A stretch of 64,000 nt of DNA, taken from positions 1 through 64,000 of the forward strand of contig NZ_MXQF01000012.1 in the NCBI RefSeq assembly GCF_002165575.1. The letters run 5' to 3'. This stretch comes from Pseudoalteromonas sp. A601. GTDB lineage: Bacteria; Pseudomonadota; Gammaproteobacteria; Enterobacterales; Alteromonadaceae. Numbering within the stretch: position 1 is the stretch's first letter; every line of letters begins with the position of its first letter. A model generated the notes under the pieces. The model ran no database searches. It had not been told where the DNA came from and was given only the letters and a program-made list of their open reading frames with translations. The translations under genes were made by a program, and so were the position numbers. Positions 26,802 through 37,173 of this stretch are shown here, in pieces.

Positions 26802-27305
26802 TTAATAATCATATGCTTGGCCTACACACCTTTGCCCTTTATCGCATTCATTGCTGTTATTGCTGTAATCATGACATTGTTCGACTAAGTATGCGTTAGC
26901 ACCAAGACGTAATATATCTTGTTTTAGGTTATCAATCGCTAATCCCTTCAGTTGAGATATTTCATATTGTTCGTAGCCTAGAGGGTTGTATGGTAGACAG
27001 CTAAACCCTGTAGCTGTTCCAATTAACTTCGCACCACTTTCATTAGCCTCTTGCCCTGAATAAAACTTATAAAGCCCATGGTGCGCAACCTCGTTTGCTA
27101 TATAATTTTCATCTAGGTTAGTATGAAAAGTAAAACTTGAGCAACCCGAAAGGCACAATAAAATGGACTGAAAGCTCAGTAATGTGAATTGCCGAGCTTT
27201 TTCCACAAACTTTTTTTGTAGCACTGAATATAAATTTAAAAGAGTGCTCAGGCTCAAGCACCTGTACGTTAAACAGTATTTGAATTGAGGTAGCATCTTG
27301 TTCAT
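26802..27305 (-). CDS. RcsF-like lipoprotein
   Basis: Up to 167 residues. The last 75 resemble the RcsF core: GTATGFSCLPYNPLG, a helix, LGANAYLVEQC and two further cysteines before CVGQAYDY, giving four cysteines as in the two disulfides of RcsF. A lipobox LSGC lies at residue 55 of the longest frame, too far in for the ATG at 27305 to open a standard signal peptide; a GTG at 27206 would give a 21-residue signal. The start is therefore uncertain. No rcs phosphorelay genes are in the window. RcsF identity is by pattern; a related lipoprotein with another role is possible. Confidence 0.6.
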   Translation of the reverse strand: MNKMLPQFKYCLTYRCLSLSTLLNLYSVLQKKFVEKARQFTLLSFQSILLCLSGCSSFTFHTNLDENYIANEVAHHGLYKFYSGQEANESGAKLIGTATGFSCLPYNPLGYEQYEISQLKGLAIDNLKQDILRLGANAYLVEQCHDYSNNSNECDKGQRCVGQAYDY

Positions 27306-27730
27306 GAGTAAAAACCTATAATCTGTTTTGAAGTGTTTGTTATTAGGTTTACAGACTTTTGATAGTTATTGTCAATAGCAAGCGAAGAGTTTTTAGACGT
27401 TAACCAAATTAAGTGCTAAATATTAAAGCGTGATGCCGTATTTTATTTAATACATGGTCGTATCTTTAAGGGGGCTGGCTAGTTTTTTAAAGGTGCACAC
27501 TTAACAGGTTCTTGTTTGGCTGGTATATATTGTTTGCTGTAAAGAATTAGCTGCAGAGAGTTTGAATTGTATGAAACTTAGCAAGAGGTTAATTACTTAC
27601 AATCGCTGCTTTTTTGGCTAGAACAAACAAGGTATAATGCTGTTAATTCTATTTTATATTTACAATGCCTCAAAATAGCCTTTACTTGGGTTGTTTTAGC
27701 TGTGCCTTGTTATGACTTAAAGCGGCTTAC
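27306..27730. other. 425-bp gap before prfC with a candidate promoter
   Basis: A perfect TATAAT at 27633-27638, preceded by GG and an AT-rich stretch, is the best -10 candidate for prfC; the -35 is poor (T run). The rest is AT-rich with no hairpin, repeat or open frame that I would defend. Confidence 0.3.
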
Positions 27731-29314
27731 ATGTCTAATTTATCTAGTGAAATTAATAAACGACGCACCTTTGCGATCATTTCTCACCCGGATGCGGGTA
27801 AAACCACCATTACTGAAAAAGTACTTTTATTTGGACAGGCAATTCAAAAAGCCGGTACTGTAAAAGGTCGTGGCTCTAACCAGCATGCTAAATCTGACTG
27901 GATGGACATGGAAAAAGAGCGTGGTATCTCAGTCACCACCTCTGTAATGCAATTTCCATATAATGAGCGCTTAGTTAACTTACTTGATACTCCAGGGCAC
28001 GAAGACTTCTCAGAAGATACTTATCGTACACTTACTGCCGTGGATTCATGTCTGATGGTTATCGACGCTGCAAAAGGTGTAGAGGACCGTACTCGTAAGT
28101 TGATGGAAGTAACGCGTTTACGTACTACGCCAATCGTTACTTTTATGAATAAGTGTGACCGTGATATACGCGACCCGATGGAATTATTAGATGAAGTAGA
28201 AACAGAGCTTAATATTGCCTGTGCACCTATCACGTGGCCTATTGGTTGTGGTAAAGAATTTAAAGGTATTTACCATATTCACCGCGAAGAAACGATTTTA
28301 TATAAAACAGGCCAAGGCCATACAATTCAAGAAGTACGCAGCATCAAAGGGCTAGATAACCCCGAGTTAGATGAAGCCATTGGTGGCGAGCTTGCAGAGC
28401 AATTGCGTGAAGAGCTTGAGCTGGTAATTGGTGCATCACATGAATTTGACCTAGATCTGTTCTTAGCGGGCGAGTTATCACCTGTGTATTTTGGTACAGC
28501 ACTTGGTAACTTTGGTGTCGATCATGTATTAGACGGCCTCACTGAATGGGCTCCAACGCCATTACCGCGTGAAACAGAAGACCGCCAAGTGGTTGCTGAC
28601 GAAGACAACTTCTCAGGCTTTGTATTTAAAATTCAAGCTAATATGGATCCTAAGCACCGAGACCGTATTGCCTTTATGCGAATTGTATCGGGCAAATATA
28701 GTCAAGGTATGAAGATGAACCACGTACGTATTGGTAAACAAGTCAGTATCTCTGATGCGGTGACCTTTATGGCGGGTGACCGTGAGCGTGCAGCAGATGC
28801 TTTTGCTGGTGATATTATCGGTTTGCATAACCATGGCACTATTCAAATTGGTGATACGTTCACGCAAGGCGAAAAGCTTAAATTTAGTGGTATTCCAAAC
28901 TTTGCACCTGAGCTATTCCGCCGTATTCGTTTACGCGATCCACTCAAACAAAAACAGTTATTAAAAGGCTTGGTACAGCTATCTGAAGAAGGTGCAGTGC
29001 AAGTGTTTAGGCCACTTATTAATAACGACCTTATAGTAGGTGCTGTGGGTGTGTTGCAGTTTGATGTAGTTGTAGCACGCTTAAAAGCTGAATATAACGT
29101 AGATGCGATTTATGAAAGCGTGAATGTAAATACCGCTCGCTGGGTAAGTTCGACTGATGTTAAAAAGTTTGAAGATTTTAAACGTAAGTGTGAAAGCAAT
29201 TTAGCCTTAGATGGCGGTGATAACTTAACCTACATTGCACCTAGCCGTGTGAATCTTAATTTATCAATTGAGCGTTACCCAGAAGTGACGTTTAACCACA
29301 CACGTGAAAACTAG
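27731..29314 (+). CDS. prfC: Peptide chain release factor 3
   Basis: 527 residues. The GTPase domain has G1 [10 protein letters not shown]2 region [12 protein letters not shown]3 [14 protein letters not shown] and G4 NKCD; elongation-factor-like domains 2 and 3 follow. The segment [19 protein letters not shown] is typical of RF3 rather than EF-G. It recycles RF1 and RF2 from the ribosome after termination. argS follows 53 bp later, after a weak hairpin, so partial read-through is possible. Confidence 0.96.
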   Translation: MSNLSSEINKRRTFAIISHPDAGKTTITEKVLLFGQAIQKAGTVKGRGSNQHAKSDWMDMEKERGISVTTSVMQFPYNERLVNLLDTPGHEDFSEDTYRTLTAVDSCLMVIDAAKGVEDRTRKLMEVTRLRTTPIVTFMNKCDRDIRDPMELLDEVETELNIACAPITWPIGCGKEFKGIYHIHREETILYKTGQGHTIQEVRSIKGLDNPELDEAIGGELAEQLREELELVIGASHEFDLDLFLAGELSPVYFGTALGNFGVDHVLDGLTEWAPTPLPRETEDRQVVADEDNFSGFVFKIQANMDPKHRDRIAFMRIVSGKYSQGMKMNHVRIGKQVSISDAVTFMAGDRERAADAFAGDIIGLHNHGTIQIGDTFTQGEKLKFSGIPNFAPELFRRIRLRDPLKQKQLLKGLVQLSEEGAVQVFRPLINNDLIVGAVGVLQFDVVVARLKAEYNVDAIYESVNVNTARWVSSTDVKKFEDFKRKCESNLALDGGDNLTYIAPSRVNLNLSIERYPEVTFNHTREN

Positions 29315-29367
29315 ACAAAAATTTAATTAAAGCCTGCAATAGCGGGCTGATAAAGGTAACAAATTAC

Positions 29368-31110
29368 ATGAATATTCGTACGTTTCTAATTGATAAAGCA
29401 ATTGCAGCGATGACAGCAGCAGGCTTACCGGCTGATACTAACCCTGCAGTAACACAAAGCACACGTCCACAGTTTGGTGATTACCAAATTAATGGTGCGA
29501 TGGGCGCTGCGAAAAAAATGAAAAGCAACCCTCGTGAGCTTGCACAAAAAATTATTGATAATTTAGATGTCAGTGACATTGCCGATAAAACAGAAATTGC
29601 AGGTCCTGGCTTTATTAATATCCATTTAAAACCTGAATTTTTAGCACACAGTGTTGAAGCGGCCAATCAAGATGCAAAATTGGCTATTGCAGAGCATGCA
29701 AAGCCGCAAACTGTTGTGGTTGATTACTCATCACCAAACTTGGCTAAAGAAATGCACGTGGGCCATTTACGTTCAACGATTATTGGTGACTCTGTAGTAC
29801 GTGCGCTTGAATTTCGTGGTGACAAGGTCATTCGTCAAAATCACATGGGTGATTGGGGCACGCAATTTGGTATGTTGATTGCGCACCTTGAAGACCAAAT
29901 CAACCAAGGTGTTGACTTAGATAGCGTAGCACTTGCTGATTTAGAGACCTTTTACCGTGACGCGAAAAAGCGTTTTGACGATGAAGAAGGATTTGCCGAT
30001 AAAGCCCGTGATTATGTTGTTAAATTACAAGGTGGCGATGCACATTGTGAAAAACTGTGGAAGCTGTTTATTGCAACGTCAGTTAAGCACTCGGAAGAAG
30101 TATACAAACGCTTAAATGTAACGCTTACAGCCGATGACATCATGGCAGAAAGTGCCTATAACGCAGAGCTAAACGATATTATTGCGTTGTTGAAAAATAA
30201 AGAAATTGCTGTTGAGTCGCAAGGCGCACAAGTTGTATTTTTAGATGAGCTGGCAAATAAAGATGGCGAACCATCGGCGTTTATCGTGCAAAAATCAGGT
30301 GGCGGTTTCCTATACGCAACAACCGATTTAGCAGCGTGTGACTATCGTTCAAACAAGTTAGGCGCCGAGCGTATCTTAATTTTTGTTGATGCGCGCCAAA
30401 GTCTACATTTCAATCAAGTAGAGTTAACAGCTCGTAAAGCTGGTTTATTACGTGATGAAACTAGCTATGAGTTTTGCCCGTTCGGCACCATGATGGGTGA
30501 AGATGGTAAGCCATTTAAAACACGCACTGGTGGCACTGTTAAACTTGCAGATTTACTTGAAGAGTCAATTGCCCGTGCCAGTGCAAAATTAGCAGAACGT
30601 ACCTCAGATTTAAGCGAGCAAGAGCGTAGCGAAATAGCTCGTAAAGTAGGTATTGGCGCAGTTAAATACGCTGACTTATCTAAAAACCGCACCAGCGATT
30701 ATATTTTCAACTGGGATACCATGCTCAGCTTTGAAGGCGCAACTGCACCATACTTACAATATGCGTATACCCGCGTACGCAGTATATTCCGTAAGTCAGG
30801 CGTTGATGCTACATGCTTAAATGCCAGTGTTGCAATCGTTGAGCCACAAGAAAAAGCACTAGCGCTTAAATTGCTTCAGTTGGAAGAAGTACTTGATCAA
30901 ATGATCAATGAAGCCACACCACACGTATTATGTAGCTACTTGTACGAACTAGCTAGTTTATACATGACATTCTATGAGGCTTGCCCAGTGCTTAAAGAAG
31001 GCGTAGAGTCAAACGTGCGTGACAGCCGTTTAGTGTTGTGTAATTTAGTGGCAGATTCATTGCGTACAGGCTTAGATCTGTTAGGCATCGAAGTCATGGA
31101 GCAAATGTAA
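29368..31110 (+). CDS. argS: Arginyl-tRNA synthetase
   Basis: 580 residues, AAAGGTAA before the ATG. The N-terminal Add1 domain (about 1-110) is followed by the class I core with [18 protein letters not shown] (HVGH motif) and GDWGTQFG; the KMSKS position is degenerate ([10 protein letters not shown]), as is usual for ArgS. The DALR anticodon-binding domain (about 450-580) ends [12 protein letters not shown]. It charges tRNA-Arg. Confidence 0.97.
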   Translation: MNIRTFLIDKAIAAMTAAGLPADTNPAVTQSTRPQFGDYQINGAMGAAKKMKSNPRELAQKIIDNLDVSDIADKTEIAGPGFINIHLKPEFLAHSVEAANQDAKLAIAEHAKPQTVVVDYSSPNLAKEMHVGHLRSTIIGDSVVRALEFRGDKVIRQNHMGDWGTQFGMLIAHLEDQINQGVDLDSVALADLETFYRDAKKRFDDEEGFADKARDYVVKLQGGDAHCEKLWKLFIATSVKHSEEVYKRLNVTLTADDIMAESAYNAELNDIIALLKNKEIAVESQGAQVVFLDELANKDGEPSAFIVQKSGGGFLYATTDLAACDYRSNKLGAERILIFVDARQSLHFNQVELTARKAGLLRDETSYEFCPFGTMMGEDGKPFKTRTGGTVKLADLLEESIARASAKLAERTSDLSEQERSEIARKVGIGAVKYADLSKNRTSDYIFNWDTMLSFEGATAPYLQYAYTRVRSIFRKSGVDATCLNASVAIVEPQEKALALKLLQLEEVLDQMINEATPHVLCSYLYELASLYMTFYEACPVLKEGVESNVRDSRLVLCNLVADSLRTGLDLLGIEVMEQM

Positions 31111-31144
31111 TCTGCTGCGTGTAGTTCGCTTTAGCTGCGTTGAT

Positions 31145-31310
31145 AAAACTATTTAGCCTAAGTCACATACAAACCGTATGCTCCTTGGCATAAATAGTTT
31201 TACCGCCTTGCTAGCACTTCTACACTTGCAGATGCGTAGTTTGGCATTGAATGACCCTAATCACATACAAGCGCGTATGCTCATAGAGATAGGTCGAGTG
31301 TCCGCCTTGT
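31145..31310. repeat. Two related hairpin-forming repeats about 98 bp apart
   Basis: Unit 1 (31145-31201) has perfect 11-bp arms, AAAACTATTTA and TAAATAGTTTT, around GCC...GGC and an inner CATAC/GTATG pair. Unit 2 (about 31252-31295) has the same core (TCACATACAA, then GTATGCTC) inside TGACC/GGTC-type arms. Both are followed by CCGCCTTG, at 31203 and 31302. They look like diverged tandem copies of an intergenic palindromic (REP-like) element. No coding frame is present. Confidence 0.6.
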
Positions 31311-31400
31311 TGTAGGTTGAGTGCAACGAAACCCAACAAAGTTAATATAATCACACGACTTAGACTTGCTTGACTGCCTCGTTGGTTGTCTACTTTGATT

Positions 31401-31491
31401 AACCTAGAACCTAGAACCTAGAACCTAGAACCTAGAACCTAGAACCTAGAACCTAGAACCTAGAACCTAGAACCTAGAACCTAGAACCTAG
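31401..31491. repeat. Thirteen perfect copies of the heptamer AACCTAG
   Basis: The block is exactly 91 bp, 13 x 7, without a single mismatch, and ends just before AGGGA, the ribosome binding site of pdxH, 10 bp from its ATG. It lies in the leader or promoter region. Such perfect short repeats can change copy number by slippage. A 7-bp unit outside the reading frame would alter spacing or mRNA structure rather than the protein. Confidence 0.95.
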
Positions 31492-31501
31492 AGGGAATTT
31501 T

Positions 31502-32140
31502 ATGAAACTTGAAGATATCCGACGTGAATATTTACAAGACGCGTTGAGTGAAGATAATTTATTAGATTGCCCATTTAAACAATTTGAAAGCTGGCTTGAG
31601 CATGCTGTTGCAACACAAATGCCCGATCCTACAGCTATGGTGGTGGCGACGGTTGATAAAGAAGGGCAGCCTTCACAGCGTATTGTGTTACTTAAACACC
31701 TTGATGATAATGGCTTTGTGTTTTTCACCAATACAGGCTCGCGCAAAGCGCAAGAGCTTAAAGGGAACAACAAAATATCGCTGCACTTTCCATGGCACCA
31801 TATGGAACGCCAAGTAATTGTATATGGTGAAGCCAAGCCACTACCAACATCAGCTGTAGCAAAATACTTTTTATCACGCCCGAAAGAAAGCCAATTAGCA
31901 GCATGGGCTTCAGCTCAAAGCCGCCCGGTTTCGTCACGTAAAGTGTTAATGGAAACCTTTGCTAATATGAAGAATAAATTTTCTAACGGTGAAATTCCAC
32001 TTCCAGATTTTTGGGGCGGGTATTGTGTCGTTCCCACTAAAGTTGAGTTTTGGCAAGGTGGTGCGCATCGTCTACATGACCGCTTTATGTACCAACGCCA
32101 AGCAGATAATAGCTGGCAAGTTACTCGACTGAACCCATAA
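31502..32140 (+). CDS. pdxH: Pyridoxamine/pyridoxine 5'-phosphate oxidase
   Basis: 212 residues, AGGGA 5 nt before the ATG. The FMN-binding split-barrel family pattern is clear: [39 protein letters not shown], the [12 protein letters not shown] segment, and the C-terminal [10 protein letters not shown] and WQVTRLNP. It makes pyridoxal 5'-phosphate, the last step of the de novo and salvage routes. Its leader carries the heptamer array; the TatD-like gene follows after 6 bp, so the two are one operon. Confidence 0.96.
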   Translation: MKLEDIRREYLQDALSEDNLLDCPFKQFESWLEHAVATQMPDPTAMVVATVDKEGQPSQRIVLLKHLDDNGFVFFTNTGSRKAQELKGNNKISLHFPWHHMERQVIVYGEAKPLPTSAVAKYFLSRPKESQLAAWASAQSRPVSSRKVLMETFANMKNKFSNGEIPLPDFWGGYCVVPTKVEFWQGGAHRLHDRFMYQRQADNSWQVTRLNP

Positions 32141-32146
32141 GCGACT

Positions 32147-32920
32147 ATGGCGTTTATTGATTCCCACTGCCACTTAGATTTTGCTGAATTTGATGCTTCG
32201 CGTGAGCAACTAATCAAACAATGTCAACAGCAAGGGGTTAATCAATTTATTGTGCCGGGGATCACCTTGGCACAATCTCGGGCACTACCTTTGTTCAAGC
32301 AACAGAATCCCTCAGTTCACATTGCAGTGGGTTTACACCCTTACTTTATGAGTGAGTTTGCTGATGAGCATTTAGTTCAATTAACTGAACTTGCCCAGCA
32401 GCAGCGTTCGCTACTTGTTGCAATTGGCGAGTGCGGTATAGATCGCAGTATTGCGAACTTGCCATTACAAATCAAAATATTTGAATATCATGTAGAGCTA
32501 GCTAATCAACTTGAGCTACCTTTGATTGTACATCACCGGCAAAGTCATGACTTAATCGCACAGTCATTTAAGCGCTGTAAGCCTCAATTTGGTGGTGTAA
32601 TTCATGCTTTCTCAGGCTCACTACAACAAGCAAACTATTATATAAAGCAGGGATTTAAGCTAGGTATTGGCGGAGTCATCACGTATCAGCGAGCACAAAA
32701 AACTCGCCACGTTGTTGCCCAGCTAGATGCACAGCACTTATTGCTTGAAACAGATTCTCCTTCGATGCCGCTTAGTGGCTATCAAGGCGAGCTTAACACT
32801 CCATTGCAATTGCCACTAGTGTTCGAAGAGCTGTGTGATTTAAAGCTGCTTAATCAGCGAGAAAAACTTGTGCTTAAGCAACAGCTTTATGATTCGTGCT
32901 CGGCACTTTTTTGCATATAA
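32147..32920 (+). CDS. TatD-family metal-dependent hydrolase, YjjV-like
   Basis: 257 residues of a TIM-barrel nuclease. Metal-site elements: DSHCHLDF at the start, ALGLHP-type AVGLHPYF, IGECGID, IVHHRQSHD, IHAFSGSLQQA and LETDSPSMPL. Several of these, including GIGGVITYQRAQKTRHV, resemble E. coli YjjV more than TatD itself. It is probably a DNase or phosphodiesterase; substrate unproven. The final 34 bp overlap the convergent ytjB gene. Confidence 0.88.
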   Translation: MAFIDSHCHLDFAEFDASREQLIKQCQQQGVNQFIVPGITLAQSRALPLFKQQNPSVHIAVGLHPYFMSEFADEHLVQLTELAQQQRSLLVAIGECGIDRSIANLPLQIKIFEYHVELANQLELPLIVHHRQSHDLIAQSFKRCKPQFGGVIHAFSGSLQQANYYIKQGFKLGIGGVITYQRAQKTRHVVAQLDAQHLLLETDSPSMPLSGYQGELNTPLQLPLVFEELCDLKLLNQREKLVLKQQLYDSCSALFCI

Positions 32921-33513
32921 CGGCTCACCTGCCAGCGTTTTAACCCGCGACCTAGTTGCCAAGTGAAAATACATGTGATCACCAGCATGAGTAAGACTTG
33001 ACGGCCTAAGTCATGAAAATGATTATGGCTTTGTGAAATTGCCGAGCGAGTTAAATAAGTTATCGAGACGAAGCCAATAGGGCGATCATCAGCACTAATT
33101 ACAGGTTCTACAAAAGGTGTTTTTAATTTACTGATACCCGGTGTTGAGTGAGGGAGTTTGCCCAGTAAGTGATGTGGCTGCCAGTTGTCACTACTTGCAA
33201 TTAGTACCCCTTGTTGATCATATATCGTAGCAGCTAGAACAAACTCATCTTTACTTATATTGTTACACAGCGCATTTAATGCAGGCTTATTTTTTTCAAG
33301 TAAAGGTCGCTGGGCATTAAGCGCCATAAAGCGGGTTAAACTTTTTGCTGTGCTATCGGCATTATCGTAAAGTAGCTGGTGGCTTTGAAAACTACTGTTT
33401 ACAGCAATCCAAGTTAATAATAAAAAACAGGCCGCAGCAAGGCTTAGGCGCACAAGTCTTTGCCTTAAGGACGCTGAAATTGGATTTTTAATATGGTTAT
33501 TTTTCATAGTCAT
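32887..33513 (-). CDS. ytjB: YtjB-family membrane protein
   Basis: 208 residues: a membrane helix at about 23-42, a periplasmic domain of about 115 residues (ATIYDQQGVLIASSDNWQP; PIGFVSITYLTRSA), a second helix at about 172-190 and a short basic tail. It is like a small sensor without an output domain. Family and position match E. coli ytjB (smp), which is divergent from serB just as here. Function is unknown. A second ATG lies two codons in (33507). Confidence 0.85.
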   Translation of the reverse strand: MTMKNNHIKNPISASLRQRLVRLSLAAACFLLLTWIAVNSSFQSHQLLYDNADSTAKSLTRFMALNAQRPLLEKNKPALNALCNNISKDEFVLAATIYDQQGVLIASSDNWQPHHLLGKLPHSTPGISKLKTPFVEPVISADDRPIGFVSITYLTRSAISQSHNHFHDLGRQVLLMLVITCIFTWQLGRGLKRWQVSRYMQKSAEHES

Positions 33514-33639
33514 TGCTTACACTGCTGACAGCTTTTGTTTTTGATGTTACAACTAAGGTAACTATAACCTTAAATCCCTGCCAATGGCGAATTTACTGTA
33601 AAATTAGCAGGGAGACATTAGTCTCATTTTGGAGTCATC

Positions 33640-34647
33640 ATGACATTGGAACGCCTTGCGGCATGTTCAGCAACGCACATATCGTCGCAGTTAGTATTAG
33701 GCACATGGGTTAAATTCAGCGAGGCTGAATTTGTACAAACACAGTTACCTACAAACCCTCAAGGTACTTTTAGCGTTGCTTTTGATACTGATTTTGATGG
33801 CGAAAAAATCGCGGCAATTATTGAGTTTTTACGTGGGAACAATATTGCTGTTGATGCAATATGCCGTTATCAACCTTCTTCAGATTTAACACCTGCAATT
33901 TGCTTTTACAGTAATGAGACACATCAAGCATTAAATCCATTGAGCTTAAATGAGTTTGCCCATACTAAAGGTTTCCAGTTAGTACAATTGCAAACACCAC
34001 CTGATTTAGAAAAACCAGGCTTATTAGTTATGGATATGGACTCAACAGCCATTACTATAGAATGTATTGACGAAATTGCACGTTTAGCAAATGTGTATGA
34101 CGAAGTTGCTGCGGTTACAGCCCAAGCGATGGCGGGTAAACTGGATTTTAGCGAGAGCTTACATCAGCGAGTAGCAAAATTAGAAGGCATAGAGCAGAGC
34201 TTAATTGACGAATTAAAAAATGCGTTACCGTTAATGCCGGGCATTGCAGCATTATGCCAAGTGCTGAAACAACATAACTGGTATTTAGCCATTGCTTCAG
34301 GTGGTTTTGTACCGTTTGCTGAGCAAGTTCAAAAGCTACTCAACTTAGATGAAGTGCACGCAAATATACTCGAATTTAAAGATAATAAACTCACAGGAAG
34401 AGTACTTGGAACAATTGTAGATACCAATCAAAAAGCACTGGTATTAGGTAATTTAACTGAGCAGTTAAACTTAACACAACAGCAAACAGTTGCGATAGGT
34501 GACGGCGCAAACGATTTAACCATGATGGCGAAGGCGGGTTTAGGTGTGGCTGTTCACGGTAAACCTAAAGTCGTTGAGCAAGCACAAGCGGCTATATGCC
34601 ACGGTTCATTATTGCAATTACTGTATTTAATGACGATCCCTAAGTAA
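33640..34647 (+). CDS. serB: Phosphoserine phosphatase
   Basis: 335 residues. The C-terminal HAD domain has the nucleophile motif MDMDST (Asp132, with general acid Asp134), the motif-II serine in LAIASGGF, and motif III/IV GDGANDLTMM. The N-terminal 125 residues form the ACT-like region seen in gammaproteobacterial SerB. It makes L-serine from phosphoserine, the last step of the pathway begun by serA at 41 kb. A hairpin separates it from the convergent PilZ gene. Confidence 0.96.
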   Translation: MTLERLAACSATHISSQLVLGTWVKFSEAEFVQTQLPTNPQGTFSVAFDTDFDGEKIAAIIEFLRGNNIAVDAICRYQPSSDLTPAICFYSNETHQALNPLSLNEFAHTKGFQLVQLQTPPDLEKPGLLVMDMDSTAITIECIDEIARLANVYDEVAAVTAQAMAGKLDFSESLHQRVAKLEGIEQSLIDELKNALPLMPGIAALCQVLKQHNWYLAIASGGFVPFAEQVQKLLNLDEVHANILEFKDNKLTGRVLGTIVDTNQKALVLGNLTEQLNLTQQQTVAIGDGANDLTMMAKAGLGVAVHGKPKVVEQAQAAICHGSLLQLLYLMTIPK

Positions 34648-34661
34648 CAAACTTTGGATTA

Positions 34662-34697
34662 GCATAAGCTAACCGTATTGATATTGTTAGCTTATGC
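34662..34697. terminator. Bidirectional hairpin between serB and the PilZ gene
   Basis: A perfect 12-bp stem, GCATAAGCTAAC with GTTAGCTTATGC, encloses 12 nt and covers the stop codon of the minus-strand PilZ gene. It sits where two convergent transcripts end, but no clear U tract follows on either strand. Confidence 0.5.
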
Positions 34698-37173
34698 GAT
34701 TTAACCATGTTTGCTTACGTGAGGTCATTTCATTAATAAGATCAGCTTTAAAGTCTAAGTGGCTAAGAGTTTCTTCTGTTACATCAACCATATCGCCAAC
34801 CCCAGCAACCGACCATAACGCTTCTTCTAAATCTTTTGCTTTATGCATCGCATATTGGCTAACGTATTTTAGTTCATTCGATAAATAATCAGTATCGGGG
34901 CGACCTGTGCGTGATATATATAAACGCATTACAAACACTAATTCGCTTTTAAGACCTTTTTTTAAAAATAAGTGATGAGCAGTGAAATCATCAATTGCAG
35001 TACATTGGCTTTTTACAGCTTCATCGACTGTTGATTTCTTTGGATCAAAACGAATAAATAAAGTAAATGGTAGAGGTGGATCTTGTCGGCTGCGGTCTTT
35101 AATCAACGGAGTGATAGTTTCAGTAATTTGATCTGTAGATAAAAACGGGGTTAAATTGGTTTTATCGTTTAATAGGCCAAAACTTTGTAATATACGATGT
35201 ATTGCACTTGGGTATAAGCCTTGACCTATTGCGCCGGTTTCAAAGTGGGCAGCCTCTTTATGCAGATAAAAAGGGAGTTGGCATACGGTTTTTGTAACCA
35301 TGTTGCGCAGCGCCGTGGAAAGCCCTGGTACTTTTGGTGCTTCTTCAGAAATCTTTAATTTATCTTTATTATTCTCAATTAGCTGAGTGAAAAATGTCAC
35401 ACCCATATGTGGAGTATCAGCAATACGTATTGCTTTTAAATTAATTGTAGTGAGTGATTTGCTCACTGCCATTACTTCATATTTTAACTGGGATAGCTGA
35501 TGTTTTTTGGTGATTTTTTGTAGCTCAGGCAAGCTTAACTCTACTATATCACCTTTATTTAGGTCAGTAGCTTTCTCGCACTCTATTTGCATGCCCATAA
35601 CAGAGAAGTCGCGACTATGAGCTTTGATTATGTGCTCTGCGCTCGCACTAACTACGATCTCTGTTTTATATAGGTAACGTTTATGAGCACGTAAATTAAC
35701 GTACTCTAAATCAACCATTTCAAGTTTTGGCGGCGCTTTATGTTTGCCGTGACCAAATTGCTTTAGTTGATTCACCACGCTTTTATCGTATTTAAAAGTT
35801 TGGTAATGGCTTTGTTCAGTTTGAGTGCCTACTGACGTTAACACCACTAAATACTTAACGTTTTTAATCATACCTTGTACACGAGGCGAGGGCGGTTTAT
35901 TGAGTTTTTCAATATCTTTCCCAGCAGTATTCGGCAGGCTTAATAGAATATATGAATCTTCTGGGTGACTAGGCATTAACTGTACTTTGAAGCAGTGCCA
36001 GCTTTCTTTTTGACTGCCAAAGCCAAAAAATAAATTCCTTAATTCAGGTTCTCTTGCAAGTTCGCTTCGGGTTGCCGAATAATAATATACTTTCCCAGCA
36101 ACAACATGAGTAAAAGTATAAAGGTAGTCTTCTTTAACTTGTGCAGGGTCGTTTAATAGTGCAGTTATGCGTTGCTGATTTAAAATAGTATACAAACAAG
36201 ATAGCTTTCGTTCATCACAAAAGTAACGGTGAATAAAAATGTTATTCTCGGTAGTAAGTACAAGGCTTGGATAGAGCTTGTCATCTTGTAAACTAAAAAA
36301 TGTATAGAGTGAGGTTACGCGCGGAATGTAATACTGTTCATAGCCTTTTGATACAACAGCATCGAGAGTATTATCTAAATTAACCTTGTAACGGCGCTTA
36401 TTGCCATGAATAAAGCTTTCTAAAAACTCATCAAACTTAATGTTGTTCTCTACGAATGTGCGCTTTAAACGAACATGGTTAAACTCAGTTGACACTCGTT
36501 CAACGGCAACAACCTCATACTGAATACCACTTTTAAGGCCCAGTTCAAAGTCTTGCTCAAGGCCTACGAGCCTTAAACTGAGCAGCTGACCTCGAGATAC
36601 ATTATAGCGTGGAGCAAGCTTTATCTTTGCACCACTGAGTGAAATATCAGAGGTTGTGGCGGCAACTTTATTACCTTCTTTTAGCTCTACTGTAATCTTA
36701 ATCGAGTAGTTCATTCGCTCTTCGCGACGACTTTCATAAGAGGCAAACTTTATTACTTGGCAATTAAGTGATTGCTGTTCTGCTGATTCTGGTTGAGTCG
36801 CAAGTTGGGCGGCTTTTTTTTGCATCACCTTATGGTTGTTATCGGTACTCATAACCGCTTCATAAACAGCAAGGGTATAACCACCGTGACGTTGAATCGC
36901 CTTTTCAAATACTGAAATGGCTGTTTCATCCATAAAGTGCTGCTTACCGTCATACTCATAAGGTTTTACTTGGCCGGCCACCTGGCCTCGTAAATCAATA
37001 AAGCGAGCAATAGGTTGTGACAGACGCGACATTTCCATCTTTAGTAAAAACTGCTCAGGCTTGGTTAAGCCTGCTGTTTTTGCCCTAAAGATTCCGTCAA
37101 ATTTGGTGTTACCTAAATACGATTTAAGTTCTTCAACTAAATCTTCGTATTTAAGAAGTATGTCTTCACTCAT
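34687..37173 (-). CDS. Large protein with two PilZ domains
   Basis: 828 residues. One PilZ domain lies at about 150-250, with SRREERMNY and DISLSGAKI matching the RxxxR and D/NxSxxG motifs that bind cyclic di-GMP. A second lies at about 480-590, with LRAHKRYLYKTEI and DFSVMGMQIE. The flanking regions (1-140, 260-470 and 600-828) show no known domain, membrane segment or catalytic motif that I recognise. It is expected to be a cytoplasmic cyclic di-GMP effector; the partner is unknown. It stands between serB and radA, which are adjacent in E. coli, so it looks inserted in that order. Confidence 0.85.
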   Translation of the reverse strand: MSEDILLKYEDLVEELKSYLGNTKFDGIFRAKTAGLTKPEQFLLKMEMSRLSQPIARFIDLRGQVAGQVKPYEYDGKQHFMDETAISVFEKAIQRHGGYTLAVYEAVMSTDNNHKVMQKKAAQLATQPESAEQQSLNCQVIKFASYESRREERMNYSIKITVELKEGNKVAATTSDISLSGAKIKLAPRYNVSRGQLLSLRLVGLEQDFELGLKSGIQYEVVAVERVSTEFNHVRLKRTFVENNIKFDEFLESFIHGNKRRYKVNLDNTLDAVVSKGYEQYYIPRVTSLYTFFSLQDDKLYPSLVLTTENNIFIHRYFCDERKLSCLYTILNQQRITALLNDPAQVKEDYLYTFTHVVAGKVYYYSATRSELAREPELRNLFFGFGSQKESWHCFKVQLMPSHPEDSYILLSLPNTAGKDIEKLNKPPSPRVQGMIKNVKYLVVLTSVGTQTEQSHYQTFKYDKSVVNQLKQFGHGKHKAPPKLEMVDLEYVNLRAHKRYLYKTEIVVSASAEHIIKAHSRDFSVMGMQIECEKATDLNKGDIVELSLPELQKITKKHQLSQLKYEVMAVSKSLTTINLKAIRIADTPHMGVTFFTQLIENNKDKLKISEEAPKVPGLSTALRNMVTKTVCQLPFYLHKEAAHFETGAIGQGLYPSAIHRILQSFGLLNDKTNLTPFLSTDQITETITPLIKDRSRQDPPLPFTLFIRFDPKKSTVDEAVKSQCTAIDDFTAHHLFLKKGLKSELVFVMRLYISRTGRPDTDYLSNELKYVSQYAMHKAKDLEEALWSVAGVGDMVDVTEETLSHLDFKADLINEMTSRKQTWLNRIS

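Noticed and set aside
31401..31491. CRISPR-like array
   Set aside because: The unit is 7 bp with no spacers and there are no cas genes; it is a simple tandem repeat.
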